Below the pieces are notes generated by a model. The model had not been told where the DNA came from and did no database searches. It saw only the letters and a list, made by a program, of their open reading frames with translations. Both the position numbers and the translations under genes were made by a program. Below are positions 43,660 through 55,669 of a stretch of DNA of 60,000 nt, piece after piece. Origin of the DNA: Liolophura sinensis (taxonomy: Eukaryota > Mollusca > Polyplacophora > Chitonida > Chitonidae). Position 1 is the first letter of the stretch. Each line of letters opens with the position of its first letter. The stretch lies in NCBI RefSeq assembly GCF_032854445.1, contig NC_088295.1, positions 65,579,249 to 65,639,248 on the forward strand, given 5' to 3'.

Positions 43660-45210
43660 TGATTGTTTGCTTGATTACAATTTTCACTTGGTGTGTTAAC
43701 CCCCATACCTTCACCAGGTGTAAAATCTCAATGTCTTGATTATGTTTGCGTTAACCCCGGGGAGAGGGTGGGGGAGGTGTTTTTGTTTTAAATGCGAAAT
43801 GAAACAGATGCTCTAACCTCATGGCAGACACAATGCCCCTCCCTGTAGCACCTCCCCCCACCCCACCCCACAGACACACACACAATCACTCCCCCTGAAT
43901 GAACGGGTTAACATGGTTACATGAGCAGCACAAATCAAATAAATAAACTCATAAATGGTTTTGATTTACTCCGATTTATAAGGCAAAAAACAAACCTACA
44001 TACATACACCTGACTATGAAAATCTGATATTTATATAGACAGGTGTTTTTACCCACCCCCGCCTTAAGGATTATGTAGTACAATTCGCCATTCTCCACCT
44101 CCCCCGGGCATTAGAAAATCAATGTAACACTGACACGAAGTCGTTTAGATTGCCCCGCCATCATCATATTGTGCTATCTGCCTGCCATTCATGCCGTGCT
44201 GAGTAAACTGATGTGTTTAGGTAGTCGTATGCACGGAAACTATGAACTAACGCAGAGTGTATGTACATATTGGTGTACTTCAGTGCATGTATATATATAA
44301 CAATAAGAACGATATACACAAAAACACACATGTGTGCACATATGCACGCATACGTAAAAGTGCAAAAATATGTTAGAAAGCGATATCGAGATCAATATAT
44401 GAGTACCACTCCAAACAGGCTTGAGTGTTTGACAAATCGTTGAAGTGACCGAAACATCGTAAGAAATTAAGGTTTGTTTCTCTATTCCAGACAACAGAAT
44501 CCCAAGATCAGAATGATACCTTGTTTGAACAAAACGTATTAAGTAAAATTTGCACCTTTGGCTGTGCTGCTGTTCCCGCGAAGGTTGTTTGGGCGTCAAA
44601 CCTTGGATGAAATCTGGGACTAACAGTTAACAGCTGTCATCAGCATGTCATTGACCCGGAAGGTGACACTAAGAATGCTGAAATAGTAGTTTGTGTTAAC
44701 GGTATAGGGTTGTGGCTGTTACATTAAAACAAGCCATATAATTTACATATACTCCGTTATGACGCGATCGTTTATGATTATACTTACCCAAACAGCGGCC
44801 TTGTACGATTCTCTGTTGTCAGGTCGTCCGTTACGGAGAGGTAGTCCGTGAGCTTTGGAGAGACAACTGCTGTGACTTGTTGGACGATGGATGTCCCCCA
44901 CACAACAGCTGCTCGCCACTCTACCCTGCCCTAACAATGACATTTTACACACACCTCTCCAGCCAATCAATGGTCAATGAAAGTGATCGCTGAAGAATGC
45001 ATAAAGGCGGTAAAACTTCACGCCTGGCCACACTCAGACTGCCGCGGCCGTTTTGTTCTTGTTGATACGTAAATATATATATACCTATAAGTGATAATAT
45101 CAAATATCGAACCCCTGCGTGCCACATCTGCTAAATATGATAAATAGCAGATATACGAAAGGTAGTCAGCGAAGATGTTAGGGAATGACCAGTAGGGCGC
45201 ACAAGGGACA
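43660..45210. other. Intergenic region
   Basis: C-rich low-complexity patches ('ccccaccccaccccacag') at 43845-43900, CA/GT-rich sequence at 44250-44360, and the candidate TATA/first exon described separately. No coding exon is recognised. Confidence 0.5.
44788..45045 (-). other. Candidate distal noncoding first exon with TATA-type promoter
   Basis: On the minus strand a TATATATATA tract (45071-45083) sits about 30 nt upstream of a GC-rich stretch containing CGGCCGCGGCAGTC. That stretch runs about 250 nt to a perfect donor, TTTGG with GTAAGTAT (splice at 44788/44787). It is richer in GC than its surroundings and lies on the same strand as, and upstream of, the glutamate receptor, so it could be its 5' UTR exon, about 23 kb from the coding start. 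All components can arise by chance, so this is a suggestion only. Confidence 0.2.
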
Positions 45211-45564
45211 TTTATCTATTTGCTTATTGCTTAACGCCGTACTCAAGAATTGCTCATTTATAGGCTATGGTGGTCAGTTTTACTGATGGAGGAAACATAA
45301 GTGCCAGGGAAAAACCACTGACCTTTGGCCACCTATATGTAAGAATTTTGGTGAAATGTGGCGTACAGATATGCATACTGTATAGATGGGGGACAAGTTG
45401 TCTTTCAGGTATGTCAGGCTGAAAGCTGCCACATCTGCATCGTCAATCGGTATTTGTCACAAGAGCCTCACAAACAGTGTGAGCAGGGGAATTTACAAAT
45501 TCTCTGCCCTGCATCCTTCCGATTGGAAGGCAGGCGCTTTAACCACTCAGTCACCCCCGCTCAA
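45211..45564 (-). mobile_element. Full-length SINE with a different tRNA-like head (family D)
   Basis: Minus strand: a tRNA-like head 'GGGGGTGACTGAGTGGTTAA' then 'AGCGCCTGCCTTCCAATCGG'. A body follows, and the 3' end is the complement of plus-strand 'gcttaacgccgtactcaaga' (45230-45249). So the 3' end is shared with family A but the head and body differ. The head contains an A-box-like TGACTGAGTGG. The copy appears complete at both ends. Confidence 0.75.
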
Positions 45565-48305
45565 TAGGAGTACATACATTTTCTAAGGTATGTTCACAGC
45601 ACGACGCATTGACTTCTCTTGTCGTGGCTGTACCTGCTATATTGTCATTTGGTAAAGATAGTTGAAATGAAATAAGCAATGAGGACAATGTTATATATGA
45701 GGGCAATGTCCATAACTGTTCATGACAACGCATGCGAGATATGCGTACCGCTGGATTCAAACATACTTTTGATCTAATGCTGGAACATAATTATGTATAA
45801 ATTAATAACAACTCACTGACGTAGGTGTAGAATATGAACAATTTGCTCTTACTAAACTGAGCTTAGGAATGCAATACTGACAGGAGCTGAGGTATACATT
45901 GCTGTATGGGTATACCAAACAACAGGCTATAAGGCTGGTCGATCTGACATGCGGTAGTGTCACAGACTCACAAACTTCACCAGTGCACACTGAGCCAAGT
46001 AATACAACAATGCAAGTGGCTAATTCGGGGGTCGTGCCTCATGAGATATTTTGCTACTCGCAGAACCTGAAAAATACAGATAGACCGTCAAAATTGAACT
46101 ATAGGGTAAACTCAGAAGCCGTCAGTACTGTAATATTATCACAATTCATGGAAAATTCTACCCCTATGATCAGTCAATCCGCCTTGGATAAGCGACCGAG
46201 TTCGCCGAATAGGCGAGGACTGCATTCTTAAGAGTTAAATTTTTTTCTGTACACCTGCGGAATCAGACAGGTACGTGCCGAGGATTGTAACGCTTGTTGA
46301 CAATGTACTAGTCAATAACTATTCTTGCTTTCTTTTTCAAACGAGTTCTAATGATCCAGCAGCTAATTGTGGAAAGAAGCACGTATTGGATTCAAGACTA
46401 TAGCATGATCTTGTATTACTAACGGGTGGAATCAACAAAACATTCTACCACAGCATTTGACTCCACGGCAACTCCAGGTAGTTCAAAAGTGTATTAGCCA
46501 GTACAGATATTACACCATGTTGTTCTTACGATTTCAACAGAACGTAGCAAGTAATACTGTTGTACAGACACTAAATGGGGGAGCAGCAGATTAAATTCAT
46601 ATTTAAGATACTGCTACACAGTTATTTAGCGGCTAAGCACAAAACTGAAGACTTAGCTTAAATTAAATCTGGTATAAAGTCTTAAAACAGTTTTGAACAA
46701 CCGGGCTATCGCAGGTCTTCGCCAGTTGCCAGTTAAATAACCCTATAGAAATCTTGTGGCAACCTGACCATCTCATATGCACAATGTAATCGTCGAAGAG
46801 ACAATGGATTGAAGGCGGCTTTAACCGGCTAAGCACGATTTCTACATTCCCAGACATTTACATCCATCGTGTGTGTATTCTTACACCGTAAATACTCCTA
46901 ACAAAACCCTCAGCCCCTGTTAAATATGGAATACATTGCACGATATGGAATACCTTTCTGACATACCAATTGTCTTCATCCAGGGATTACTCCTTTACTG
47001 CGGCAACGGCCTCAAGACGGAGGCATGATAACATATTGTCCGGTATATTCAGGATTTCCATATTCATTCATAATAGTTGGAGACCTTTATACAAACTTAA
47101 AGTTGTGTGGCTCCCTCCTCTGTTATCAGATAATGACGCCTTAATAAAAAGCTGTGATGACATATACATATACCTTTGGTTCTATAAACGCTAAATGTTG
47201 CAGATGATTTTTACATATTTAAAATGCTACCGCATGCAGTATTTAGCTAAATCGCCATTTAAATGAAATATCGATTTCTTACACTCCGATATTTATTGAC
47301 GTTAACTATCTTGACACCAATTTGTTTTTATCATCATTTTCGACAAACACATTATCATCATCACCCGATATACGCTGAAACGACAGACAGTTCAAATTTG
47401 ATCACTAGGCACCAAAGGCCGCGGACCATATGGCTGACTGGAGAGGCGTGGTCACACGCTCGGTCACGATGAAAAAGTGAGGCCAACAGTGAGATTTGTG
47501 GGGTTTGTTTATTGCTTTAGGCTTAAACAACGCGTAAAACAGAAATTCGTACTCATCCTTAGAGGTGTGTATTTAAGATGGCCACGGTCCAGCAGGGGTT
47601 GCATGGCGGGTGAGCTGGTTAGCTTGTTTGGTGGCACGGTGCCGCCCTGATCTTCGGACCAAGTGCCGTCAAAATGGCGCCCAGAGACAAGACGAACCTC
47701 GCGTGGACGTTAGGATCATTGCTCGTTCGATTTCCAAGACACTAATTGAGGTTAATTGCGTGTTAAGTTCTGGCTTTACAGTCGTGTTTAGGAGCTGCAG
47801 TGCTACTGTACTAATTTAAACTGACCGTTTATCAATAGGAGGGTGCAGGCACCAGAAGTATCGCTAAAACAAGCGATACCCATTTGGACTTCGAACAATA
47901 CGTTCAACATGTAAATTCTGTGGCAAAGCTTAGGGTTGTTTCCCCCGGCTATTCGTCCTAAGTAGTGGAATTAAAGACTGATGTCAAATGCATATCAACC
48001 ACACACGTAACGGGCACATATACAAGCAGTGAGTATAATTATAGACACACGGATGAATTATAGAAGCAGAAGAATATAATATAACGAAGAATTGCCATGA
48101 ATAAAATATTGTATGACGTACATATAACTGCTCGAATACACAAGACACGCGATATATATAATCTCCAAATAGCCGCATATCTAATCCTTGACGTTCATGT
48201 GAGTGGATTAGACCATGTTTTGTTAAGTGTCGTTTTTCATAACATAAGGTCCTAAATCAATGTTAAAATCTAGCTACAACAAATCTGTGGAAGTTCCTTC
48301 TTAAG
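45565..48305. other. Intergenic region, no gene recognised
   Basis: Unique AT-rich sequence. A 110-codon plus-strand open frame at 45899-46231 has no family signature and is not called. 47585-47700 is relatively GC-rich with 'ggtgagctggttagc', faintly tRNA-like but not foldable by eye. Confidence 0.5.
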
Positions 48306-48617
48306 AGTGAGTGAGTGCTTTGGGTTTAACGTCGGACGTAAAATTTTTTCAGTCATATGATGACCAAGGAGTCCTTAGAGTGCATGTGATGTGCCTCCTT
48401 GTTGCAGGACGGATTCCCACAGCTCTTTTATCTAGTGCTGCTTCACTGAGACGCCTTATACGGGTCAACCAGTCGTTGCATTATCCTTTTCACGCTAAAC
48501 ACCAAGCGAGGACGTTACAACTTCCTCTTTTAAAGTCTTTGGTGTGACTCGACCCAGGACTGATCCTGGACTTACCGCACCCGAAGCGGACGCTCTACCA
48601 AGTCTGCTATCGGGGCC
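48306..48617 (-). mobile_element. SINE family B, internally deleted copy
   Basis: Plus strand starts 'gtgagtgagtgctttgggtt' and 'taacgtcggacgtaaaattt', continues 'gaccaaggagtccttagagt' and 'gcttcactgagacgcctta', and ends 'gctctaccaagtctgctatc' then 'ggggcc'. The end is the complement of a tRNA-like head (GGCCCCGATAGCAGACTTGG). Compared with 51773-52119 it lacks about 40 bp after 'gacgcctta'. Confidence 0.85.
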
Positions 48618-49310
48618 GATCCCTTCTGAAGAAATTCCCCCGGTGTTGATAGCAACCACATGTAGTCTTCTCTTTAATGTTGAAGCTCATGTTTAAGGAT
48701 ATCTTAACTTTGGATGGCCGACCGACCGAGAGGCAGACAGAAAAGGCGACTTCTGGAGTAGCTTATCCCAGTTAACAATGAATGGTGTAAATTGAAAAGG
48801 ATCCACAAGTCAATAAAATTATGGACAGATGCAGTGAGTCATGATAATTATTCGTTTTGTAATCAAAACACCACCCAGACTGGCAAGAGAAGAGTTACAT
48901 TTACATGTTTATCTGCATGGTGTTCACAATTATTTCCACAAATGTAATGAACGACAGGGAATATGGAAGACATTCAGTGAGAATGGCATTGTCTTGTCCC
49001 CAAGGCCACTTAAATGTACACGTACGTGCGTAGACGTTATAGATAGTGTAAATGAGGTTACATGTGTTTATGATCAAGACCTTATCCGTTTTAACATTTA
49101 ATGAAGTGATAAATGTTCTATTCTATGGCAAACATGCGTCAGTTCTGCGATTAGTTTCATTTTGATTTATAATAAATATCTAATTCAAGCACGCGCGTGA
49201 TACAGTGCAAGGCCCATTGTGTCTCAGTTTATATTAACTATATTTGGCCTATATAACTACGTATATGTGCGTATACACGTGTTGAATTTTATACGTTTTT
49301 TATTGTCATC
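48618..49310. other. Inter-SINE spacer
   Basis: Unique AT-rich sequence. An 86-codon open frame at 48841-49101 is present but has no recognisable domain. Confidence 0.45.
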
Positions 49311-49578
49311 GCTAAGGTGGCCTAATGGTTAGAGCGTCCATCTCGAGCCCGGGAGATCTGGGATCAAACTTGAGTAGGGTCATACTGAAAACGTATTGCT
49401 GCCTCGCTTGGCACTTTACACGGATAGGTTAGAGCAAGGAAACAGGACGGATTGGCTCAGTGTCAATATAATGCGGCTGGGTGGGGTGTCATGTCTGGTG
49501 ACTTCAACATGATACTGAGGTGACGGCAGCACTGGTGGCATGTACTAGCCCTGCCACAAGAAGACCCAATATGTGTAG
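49311..49578 (+). mobile_element. SINE family C, plus orientation
   Basis: tRNA-like head 'gctaaggtggcctaatggtt' then 'agagcgtccatctcgagccc' and a B-box-like 'gggatcaaact'. The 3' body 'gtggggtgtcatgtctggtg', 'gacggcagcactggtggcat' and 'ctagccctgccacaagaaga' matches the minus-strand copy at 5841-6129. The cloverleaf is not complete, so this is not a functional tRNA gene. Confidence 0.8.
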
Positions 49579-50648
49579 ATTTAAATACAATTAACTACAT
49601 TTAAATGGAAGTAAGTACGAAGTAAAACCCAAAGCAGAGACCTACAAATGTACACGTGAACTTGTGCACTTGTGCTAGGCTGGAACTCGTTGTAGTAGGC
49701 GAATGGATGTAAATGTATTGTTACGGTCAACAACGAGACTGGCTTATTACAGTATAAAAGACTACAGCAAAAAGTAAATCCAGAGCAGTGATGACAGTTT
49801 TGATAGTTGAGAACGTGACTGGCCTCTTACCTATTTTCCACAGTAAAGGTCTTATTCTAACTGTCAAATGTCAAATGTAGTCTACATCAACTGTCGAGAA
49901 CCGGCTAATCGCGATTCCCCACTCTGCAATAAGTAATACAAAATGACACACCATGATCATATATCTGACAGCATGTCAATTTTTTTATTTACACCAGACG
50001 GAAGGCAGATATGCAACGGGCTGAAGCAGGCGATAAGTGAAATGGGTTTCAAAGGGGCACACCCCAAGACGCAACCAAAACTAAGTGTGATGTAACACGG
50101 TTTTGCAACGTTACGGCAGTCCACAAGTATGACAAACACAAGGAATGTTAACCATATGAAACACTCATAAATTGATACTTTGGAAATGCTTACATATCGG
50201 AGTTAATATGTCTGTAAGATTGAGCACAGTCTCGGAGCATTTCTATGTATACTGTCCTTGGCTGTTTTAGCGAACACAGCCTGCTGCATAAATCTCGGCG
50301 AACGCTGCCATTTTTTTTTTATCTTTTTCGCGTAAATCACCGATTAATTTCCTTCGTTGAGATATTTTATTCCACGTGCAATTAGGAATATGCGATTTTA
50401 CGAATCATCATCTACGGCATTCAGAAATTGCGCAGCATGTAAGTGGCAAAGATCCGTACGGGAATGACTCGATCGTCTATAGGAGTTCTAGCTTGAATTT
50501 GATTGGCAGAACCAGACCGATAGAAGTCCCTACGGACGCTGACGTCATGCTCTTATCTTGCTTTAGTCGTCGCTGTTGCCTAAAGTATTATCAGAACCTC
50601 AGTGGTTCCGCTACATTTTCAGTCGGTACATTTGTATTATAGATCAAG
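49579..50648. other. Inter-SINE spacer
   Basis: Contains the short dispersed repeat copy at 49783-49814. Otherwise unique sequence with no gene recognised. Confidence 0.45.
49783..49814 (+). repeat. Dispersed repeat, partial copy 3
   Basis: 'gagcagtgatgacagttttg' then 'atagttgaga' matches the start of the copies at 6419 and 41827; the rest has diverged or is absent. Confidence 0.4.
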
Positions 50649-50832
50649 GAATCCACCCTGGCCTAGTGGTTAGCGGGCTAGTGTAGCGCAATGCCCCGGG
50701 TGCCTCTCACCAATGCTATCGCTGAGTTAAGTCCTCCTCTTGATAGCTTCGTTTCCGGTCGTACGTGGGAAGGTCAGGAAGCAGCCTGCGGATGGTCGCG
50801 GACCTCCGCCCACGCTATAATGTCTGCCCCAC
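50649..50832 (+). mobile_element. SINE family A, head-containing copy truncated at its 3' end
   Basis: Head 'ccaccctggcctagtggtta' and 'gcgggctagtgtagcgcaat', then 'ctctcaccaatgctatcgct' with a degenerate B box (gagttaagtcc). Then 'ggtcgtacgtgggaaggtca', 'gcagcctgcggatggtcgcg' and 'gcccacgctataatgtctgc'. It stops before the 'gtcgtataagtgaaata' tail. Confidence 0.85.
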
Positions 50833-51326
50833 CCCTTCCAATTCAAGTCTAAAGGGTAAGAAAAATCAAGAGGAACCGATAGTGATATTTATACAGTCTG
50901 GTCGTTTTGGTGCATGTATGGAAATCTCATAACAAAATTCACGAAAAATGTACCAAGAGGAGTTTGGAACCAAACCTCACCATATGACCGGAATCTGCAA
51001 TAAATTCACGATTGTGACGCATAGCCATAGCTCAGATGCATTGTACTGTCAATTGCTATAAGCTTTATGGAAACTACTGAAACGAAAAGGTTAGCCGCAA
51101 CAGCCATTGTAAACGTAGAATGAAATGAGATTTAACGTATTTCTGCCGCCCCAGAACAAAATATCTGATGCCGAAAAAGAGAACAGTTTAAAACCATATA
51201 TCTGCTTCAGTTCAAAGTAAGATCATTGATTTAATACTTTGTAAGTTTCGGCTAAGTTACACGGAAATACACTGGCATTTTATTTCATGAGTGTTCAGCG
51301 TTTGATGACTTGATACCTGTTCACAA
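50833..51326. other. Inter-SINE spacer
   Basis: Unique AT-rich sequence, nothing recognised. Confidence 0.45.
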
Positions 51327-51445
51327 TTTTATTTATTTATTTATTTATTTTTTTATTATTTATTTATTTAATTATTTAATTGGTGTTTTACGCCGTCCTC
51401 AAGAATATTTCACTTATACGACGGCGGCCAGTATTATGGTTCAGA
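51327..51445 (-). mobile_element. SINE family A tail fragment
   Basis: A long (ttta)n tract then 'ggtgttttacgccgtcctca', 'agaatatttcacttatacga' and 'cggcggccagtattatggtt'. Little diverged, but cut off after the central domain. Confidence 0.88.
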
Positions 51446-51772
51446 TCAGGGATATCCTCAGCACTTCTTGCAGACTGGCACAAATAGATTACTTTCCAAT
51501 TTTCTTGACCCAGAAATCGAAACTGGAGGAGTCAGCAAATTAGCCAATTTGCAGCAAGTTGGTAGGTTGCTCTAGCTGCAATTTGTCTTTCTACCTCTGA
51601 CAAGGTAGACCTGCTTAAAATATTTGTTGGCATCATGCACGCCAATTCCAGTTTAAATACTGAAACTACTCAACATAGTTCAATTCATTTTCCATGATCA
51701 TGATCAAAATGAGCTTAACAGCGAAGTCACAAACAATGTCTTTATGTCTTTCTAATTTGAATCTTATTCTTA

Positions 51773-52119
51773 GTGAGTGAGTGAGTGTTATGGGGTTTAA
51801 CGTCGTACTTAACAATTTTTCAGTCATATGGCGACGAAGGAGTCCTTAGAGTGCATGTAATGTGCCTTCTTTTTGCCGGACGGATTCCCACCTCTCTTTC
51901 ATCTAGTACTGCTTCACTGAGACGCCTTACTGAAGGCAAGTAAGCTGCCCCGCCCAAGCCATTATACTGATATGGATCAACCAGTCGTTGCATTATCGCC
52001 TTATTGCTGAACGCCAAGCAAGGAAGTTACAACTTCCTCTTTTAAGGTCTTAGGAATGGGTTGACCCAGGATCTACCGTTCCCAAAGCGGACGGTCTACC
52101 AACTGTGCTATCGGGGCCG
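51773..52119 (-). mobile_element. SINE family B, longest copy
   Basis: Plus strand 'gtgagtgagtgagtgttatg', 'gggtttaacgtcgtacttaa', 'tttttcagtcatatggcgac' and 'gaaggagtccttagagtgca'. It runs through 'ccattatactgatatggatc' to 'ggacggtctaccaactgtgc' and 'tatcggggcc'. On the minus strand the head GGCCCCGATAGCACAGTTGG then TAGACCGTCCGCTTTGGG is tRNA-like with an A box. The 'cgtcgtactt.a.aatttttcagtcatatggcg' tail is clearly related to the family A tail. Confidence 0.88.
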
Positions 52120-52254
52120 GTAAATCTTATTTTGAAAACTGAGGTTTTCAATTACTATAACCAATCTGATTCATATACACAAGACATAGATAAATAGATC
52201 ATTTGAAAAACAAGAATATATAAATACCCCGTGCACATCAAATTGAGTACCGGG

Positions 52255-52402
52255 TTATTTATTTATTTATTTGTTGATTTGATTTGATTTGTGTTTTACG
52301 TGGTACTCAAGAATATCTCACTTATATGTCGGCAGTATTATGGTGGGAGGATCCTGGCAGAACTTGGGGTAAAACCTCGACCATCCGCACGTTGAATAAT
52401 TA
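52255..52402 (-). mobile_element. SINE family A fragment
   Basis: (ttta)n, 'gatttgtgttttacgtggta', 'ctcaagaatatctcacttat', 'gcagtattatggtgggagga' and 'aaaacctcgaccatccgcac'. Head missing. Confidence 0.87.
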
Positions 52403-53710
52403 ATTAGTAAACCAGTCAGTGCATAAGTTGACTCAACTGGTCCCAGGCCAAGGAAAAGACAGGCAGACATCAACCTCTAGGACACGTCTCCATCTCGAGA
52501 CAAACTACCGTACATATAAATCCACAAATGCCAATATGAAACAAAAAGATACGTATTATTCCTGTAAAAGACTAGTAAGCGGTATTTATGTGTTCAGAAA
52601 CACATATATAATCGGTGTATTATTAGGTCTGTTTTGCCACCATAATACTATACAGTTTGGCAGGACGATTGAATCATTATAGGACACCAGCCATATCCCT
52701 CGTCGTATTTAAGACTTACCTGAGATAGAATTCTTGTTTATTAGGCGTTGTGTCAGAGTCAGAACACACCTTACTAGGCGAGTATAAAGAACACCAATGT
52801 CTCATAACGGGACCTCCATGGCTGCAGTTTCCAGTGAGAAGAGTTTTCCGTTGTCAAAGTCTATACCGGAAATCTTGAGCCTTGTACAAGAATCTCCGCA
52901 AACGTAATCGAACCTATAAGGGACTCTTCAATGCAGGTGCCATGCACCGAGTGTGAAATTGGCTGATGCTCATAAGGCAAGAACCCTTCAGTTGAATTCA
53001 ACTTCAGCGTCACTCAATTATAAACATGAACTGTATTACACTTGTCCTTGTATTACGTATACAGTATATGTGAAAATAAGCCGTACACCTAGAGTGAACC
53101 CCATCACATCCCGCCTCATACAGTGCTATCAGCCCCCCGATTGTGGCATTGCTATTATACCAGCATTGGAAGAATCTCCCAGACAGCCATTGTGATTTAC
53201 AGTTTCTTTTTATGGAATATCGATTTGCACATCACTTCGGGTCATACGAAAGTATATATCAGGGAGTGATCTGGGTAGAAATACAGGTGTTTTCAAGAAA
53301 GTCAATAATTTAATTTCCTAGTCGGTATGCCTACATGTATTTTCTCAAAAAGCCAATTTGTGTCTTGAAATAAGTATTTCACCCATCTAACAGAGTGTTA
53401 AAAGTCCAAGGGAGAGAGAAAGACAGTGGTGGACGAGATACACTTTAAACCGAGAAAAACTTTTCAAGTCTTAATTGTTTGATTATAGTTTAGCGCTTTA
53501 TATGAAGCCTTAAACCCTAATCAAATAAACGAAGGAAAAATCGGAGAAAAGTGAGTTGCCATTTACGTGAAAAAAAAGAATTGTCTTTAATAAGCGATAT
53601 AAGTGTGGGTGAGATGTTATTCTTGAAGTGCCCTAAACGTACAACAATCGTTGGTGCTACTTCCTGTCAAAGTTCCTATATACCAGGATACAAGTACATC
53701 AAACGTTAAG
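52403..53710. other. Inter-SINE spacer
   Basis: Unique sequence. Open frames of 80-87 codons are present, without family signature. 'gtttgattatagtttagcgc' at 53477 may be a residue of an old SINE tail. Confidence 0.45.
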
Positions 53711-53866
53711 ATACGTGAGAATGTCTGACAGTAACCTGCGGGTGCTCAGGAGTTTCTCCTCGGGGTCTGCCCGGTTTCCCTCCAAAATGCTGGCAGATGT
53801 AATACAAGTGAAATATTGTTGAGTACGGCGTAAAACACCAATCAAATAAATAAATAAATAAATAAT
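53711..53866 (+). mobile_element. SINE family A, 3' part
   Basis: 'gacagtaacctgcgggtgct', 'cggggtctgcccggtttccc', 'tgctggcagatgtaatacaa', 'gtgaaatattgttgagtacg' and 'gcgtaaaacaccaatcaaat', ending in (aaat)n. The 3' end is intact and the head is missing. Confidence 0.88.
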
Positions 53867-55420
53867 CAAAGGTTTAAAAAGCATTTATACACCAGGAATT
53901 CGTTCTAATGCTAACCTATGTGTAAGCCGTTACCACTGTAGCCTTATTAATGTTGCGCAAGTTGACATCTTCCTGTGGATACGCTATGTCTAAAATATGT
54001 AGCCTTTGGGATTCGAAAAAAATTCTGTAAAACCCCTTCTGAAGATTTTGAGCTTAGACAATAAGAGAACATGATATCAGCCAGAACGCTTCATGTGGTG
54101 AGACCATCCCCGTGGACAGTCTTACTGCAGTTTAATGACCCCCACCCCAGACAAAAACACCCTGACCCATAAATGAAATCCACATTATGTTTCGCCTTAT
54201 TGTATAACTTCTCCGATCACTAATGGTTTTTTCTTTTTCACGTATCTGTATAGCTGCACTTGAAAATCTCGTTTTTCTGTGGAGAGTATGGCTATAGAAA
54301 AGATAAAGCAGCGCAGTTTATCCCCACTCAAACATTCTCAGCGACGTAACATGACGACAATACGACGCACTAATGCACGCATAACACTGGCTAAGTATTT
54401 TCGGTTACCACTTCGCGGTACATATACCCGAACGTATATTCAATTTTACAAAGCGCAGTTGTCAGCCGTTATGAGAATTGGTGTCTCTTCCCCGGTAGAA
54501 ATTAGATATCAATGAACAGGCTTATCCCACGCACAGATTGGCTCCAGACAAGTATAAACTTTCAAACAATTATCCCGTTTCTTGGCTTCCCCGATATATG
54601 ACTCTCGCCTGCAAAGGCCTTGGATTAGCTCCAAGTGTGTCATGTAACGGTTATCTATCGTCCAATCAGATTGTGTGTAATCTGATATAGGTCTGTTTAC
54701 GAGATCACGTGATTGTGATAAATATATGCAGCATTTGCAAACTGAGGCACCAGCAGAAAATAAATCTCAGCCGTTTTACTGTGGAAATGTCCACGATATG
54801 CTTATTTGTCCGATTTTCAAACATTGTTATCCTCCAAGGAAGAATTCACTCTGGACTGTACTTATTTTGTTTGATTATGGTTTAACCCCATACTGAAAAA
54901 TGTTACGCTTATACTATTGCCGTTAATTTTATTGGTGAATGAAACTTGAGCATGCTGGTTAAACCATCCACCTTTAGCAAGCTTAGCAAGTTACTAGCGA
55001 TCTCTAAAACGTGACACATAATACATTCACGCTTCCGCCCACACATCCGCTCTCTCCAGCCACCAGCCCAGAACAGACCAGAAAACGAAATGGAAGGAAA
55101 GACAGTCATTCATTTAAGCATCAACGACTTGTCCGATCTTAAATAAACAGGATTCAATCTTGGCCTTGGACAGGGTATTTTTGTGGATTCCCCTACCCTC
55201 ACTGCTTGTGGGGCAATGGTGACAATATCCCGCTGACGACGTCCGTGTGGCCTTATGATATGCAGGGCAAAGGTACTGATTTGACCAGTTCTTCTCCATT
55301 CACAAAAGTGTCCAACACACAACCGGTGCCGCACAAGGTGCGGGAACAATCCCAGTCAAGAACAGATAATTTGTATGTTGGTGTACCACCGGTCAGAATA
55401 AGGGGTCCACAGCACTCATA
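53867..55420. other. Inter-SINE spacer
   Basis: Unique sequence. A decayed SINE-tail trace ('gtttgattatggtttaaccc') lies at 54869. No gene recognised. Confidence 0.45.
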
Positions 55421-55664
55421 GATTTATTTATCTTATTGGTGGTTTACGCCGTACTCAAGAATATTGCAACGTTATGGTGGGTGGAAACCGGGCAGAGACG
55501 GGCGAAAACCCACTATCATCTGCAGGTTGCTATCAGACCTTCACACGTACTGCCGGAAGGAAGCCTGTATGAGACAGATTTGAATTCACAGCGACCGCAT
55601 TGGTGAAAGGTTCCTGGGTCATTACGCTGCGCTAGTGCGCTGACCAACTCAGCCACGGAGGCTC
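55421..55664 (-). mobile_element. SINE family A, complete copy with tRNA-like head
   Basis: Plus strand: (ttta) tail, 'ggtttacgccgtactcaaga', 'ggtgggtggaaaccgggcag', 'ctgcaggttgctatcagacc', 'gcgaccgcattggtgaaagg', 'cattacgctgcgctagtgcg' and 'ccaactcagccacggaggct'. Minus-strand head GAGCCTCCGTGGCTGAGTTG then GTCAGCGC is the A-box region; GAATTCAAATC is a B box. This is the best copy for defining the family; the central domain has a ~20-bp deletion after 'aagaatatt'. Confidence 0.92.
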
Positions 55665-55669
55665 ACAGC

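Noticed and set aside
45899-46231. 110-codon plus-strand open frame
   Set aside because: No domain, no transcription context and a length expected by chance in 60 kb.
49311-49385. Functional tRNA gene
   Set aside because: The A-box-like part is good, but the anticodon arm and acceptor stem do not pair, and the rest matches a SINE copy at 5841-6129.
51795-52120. Second tRNA gene at the right end of a family B SINE
   Set aside because: The tRNA-like head is part of a 347-bp repeat found twice in the window and has no complete cloverleaf.
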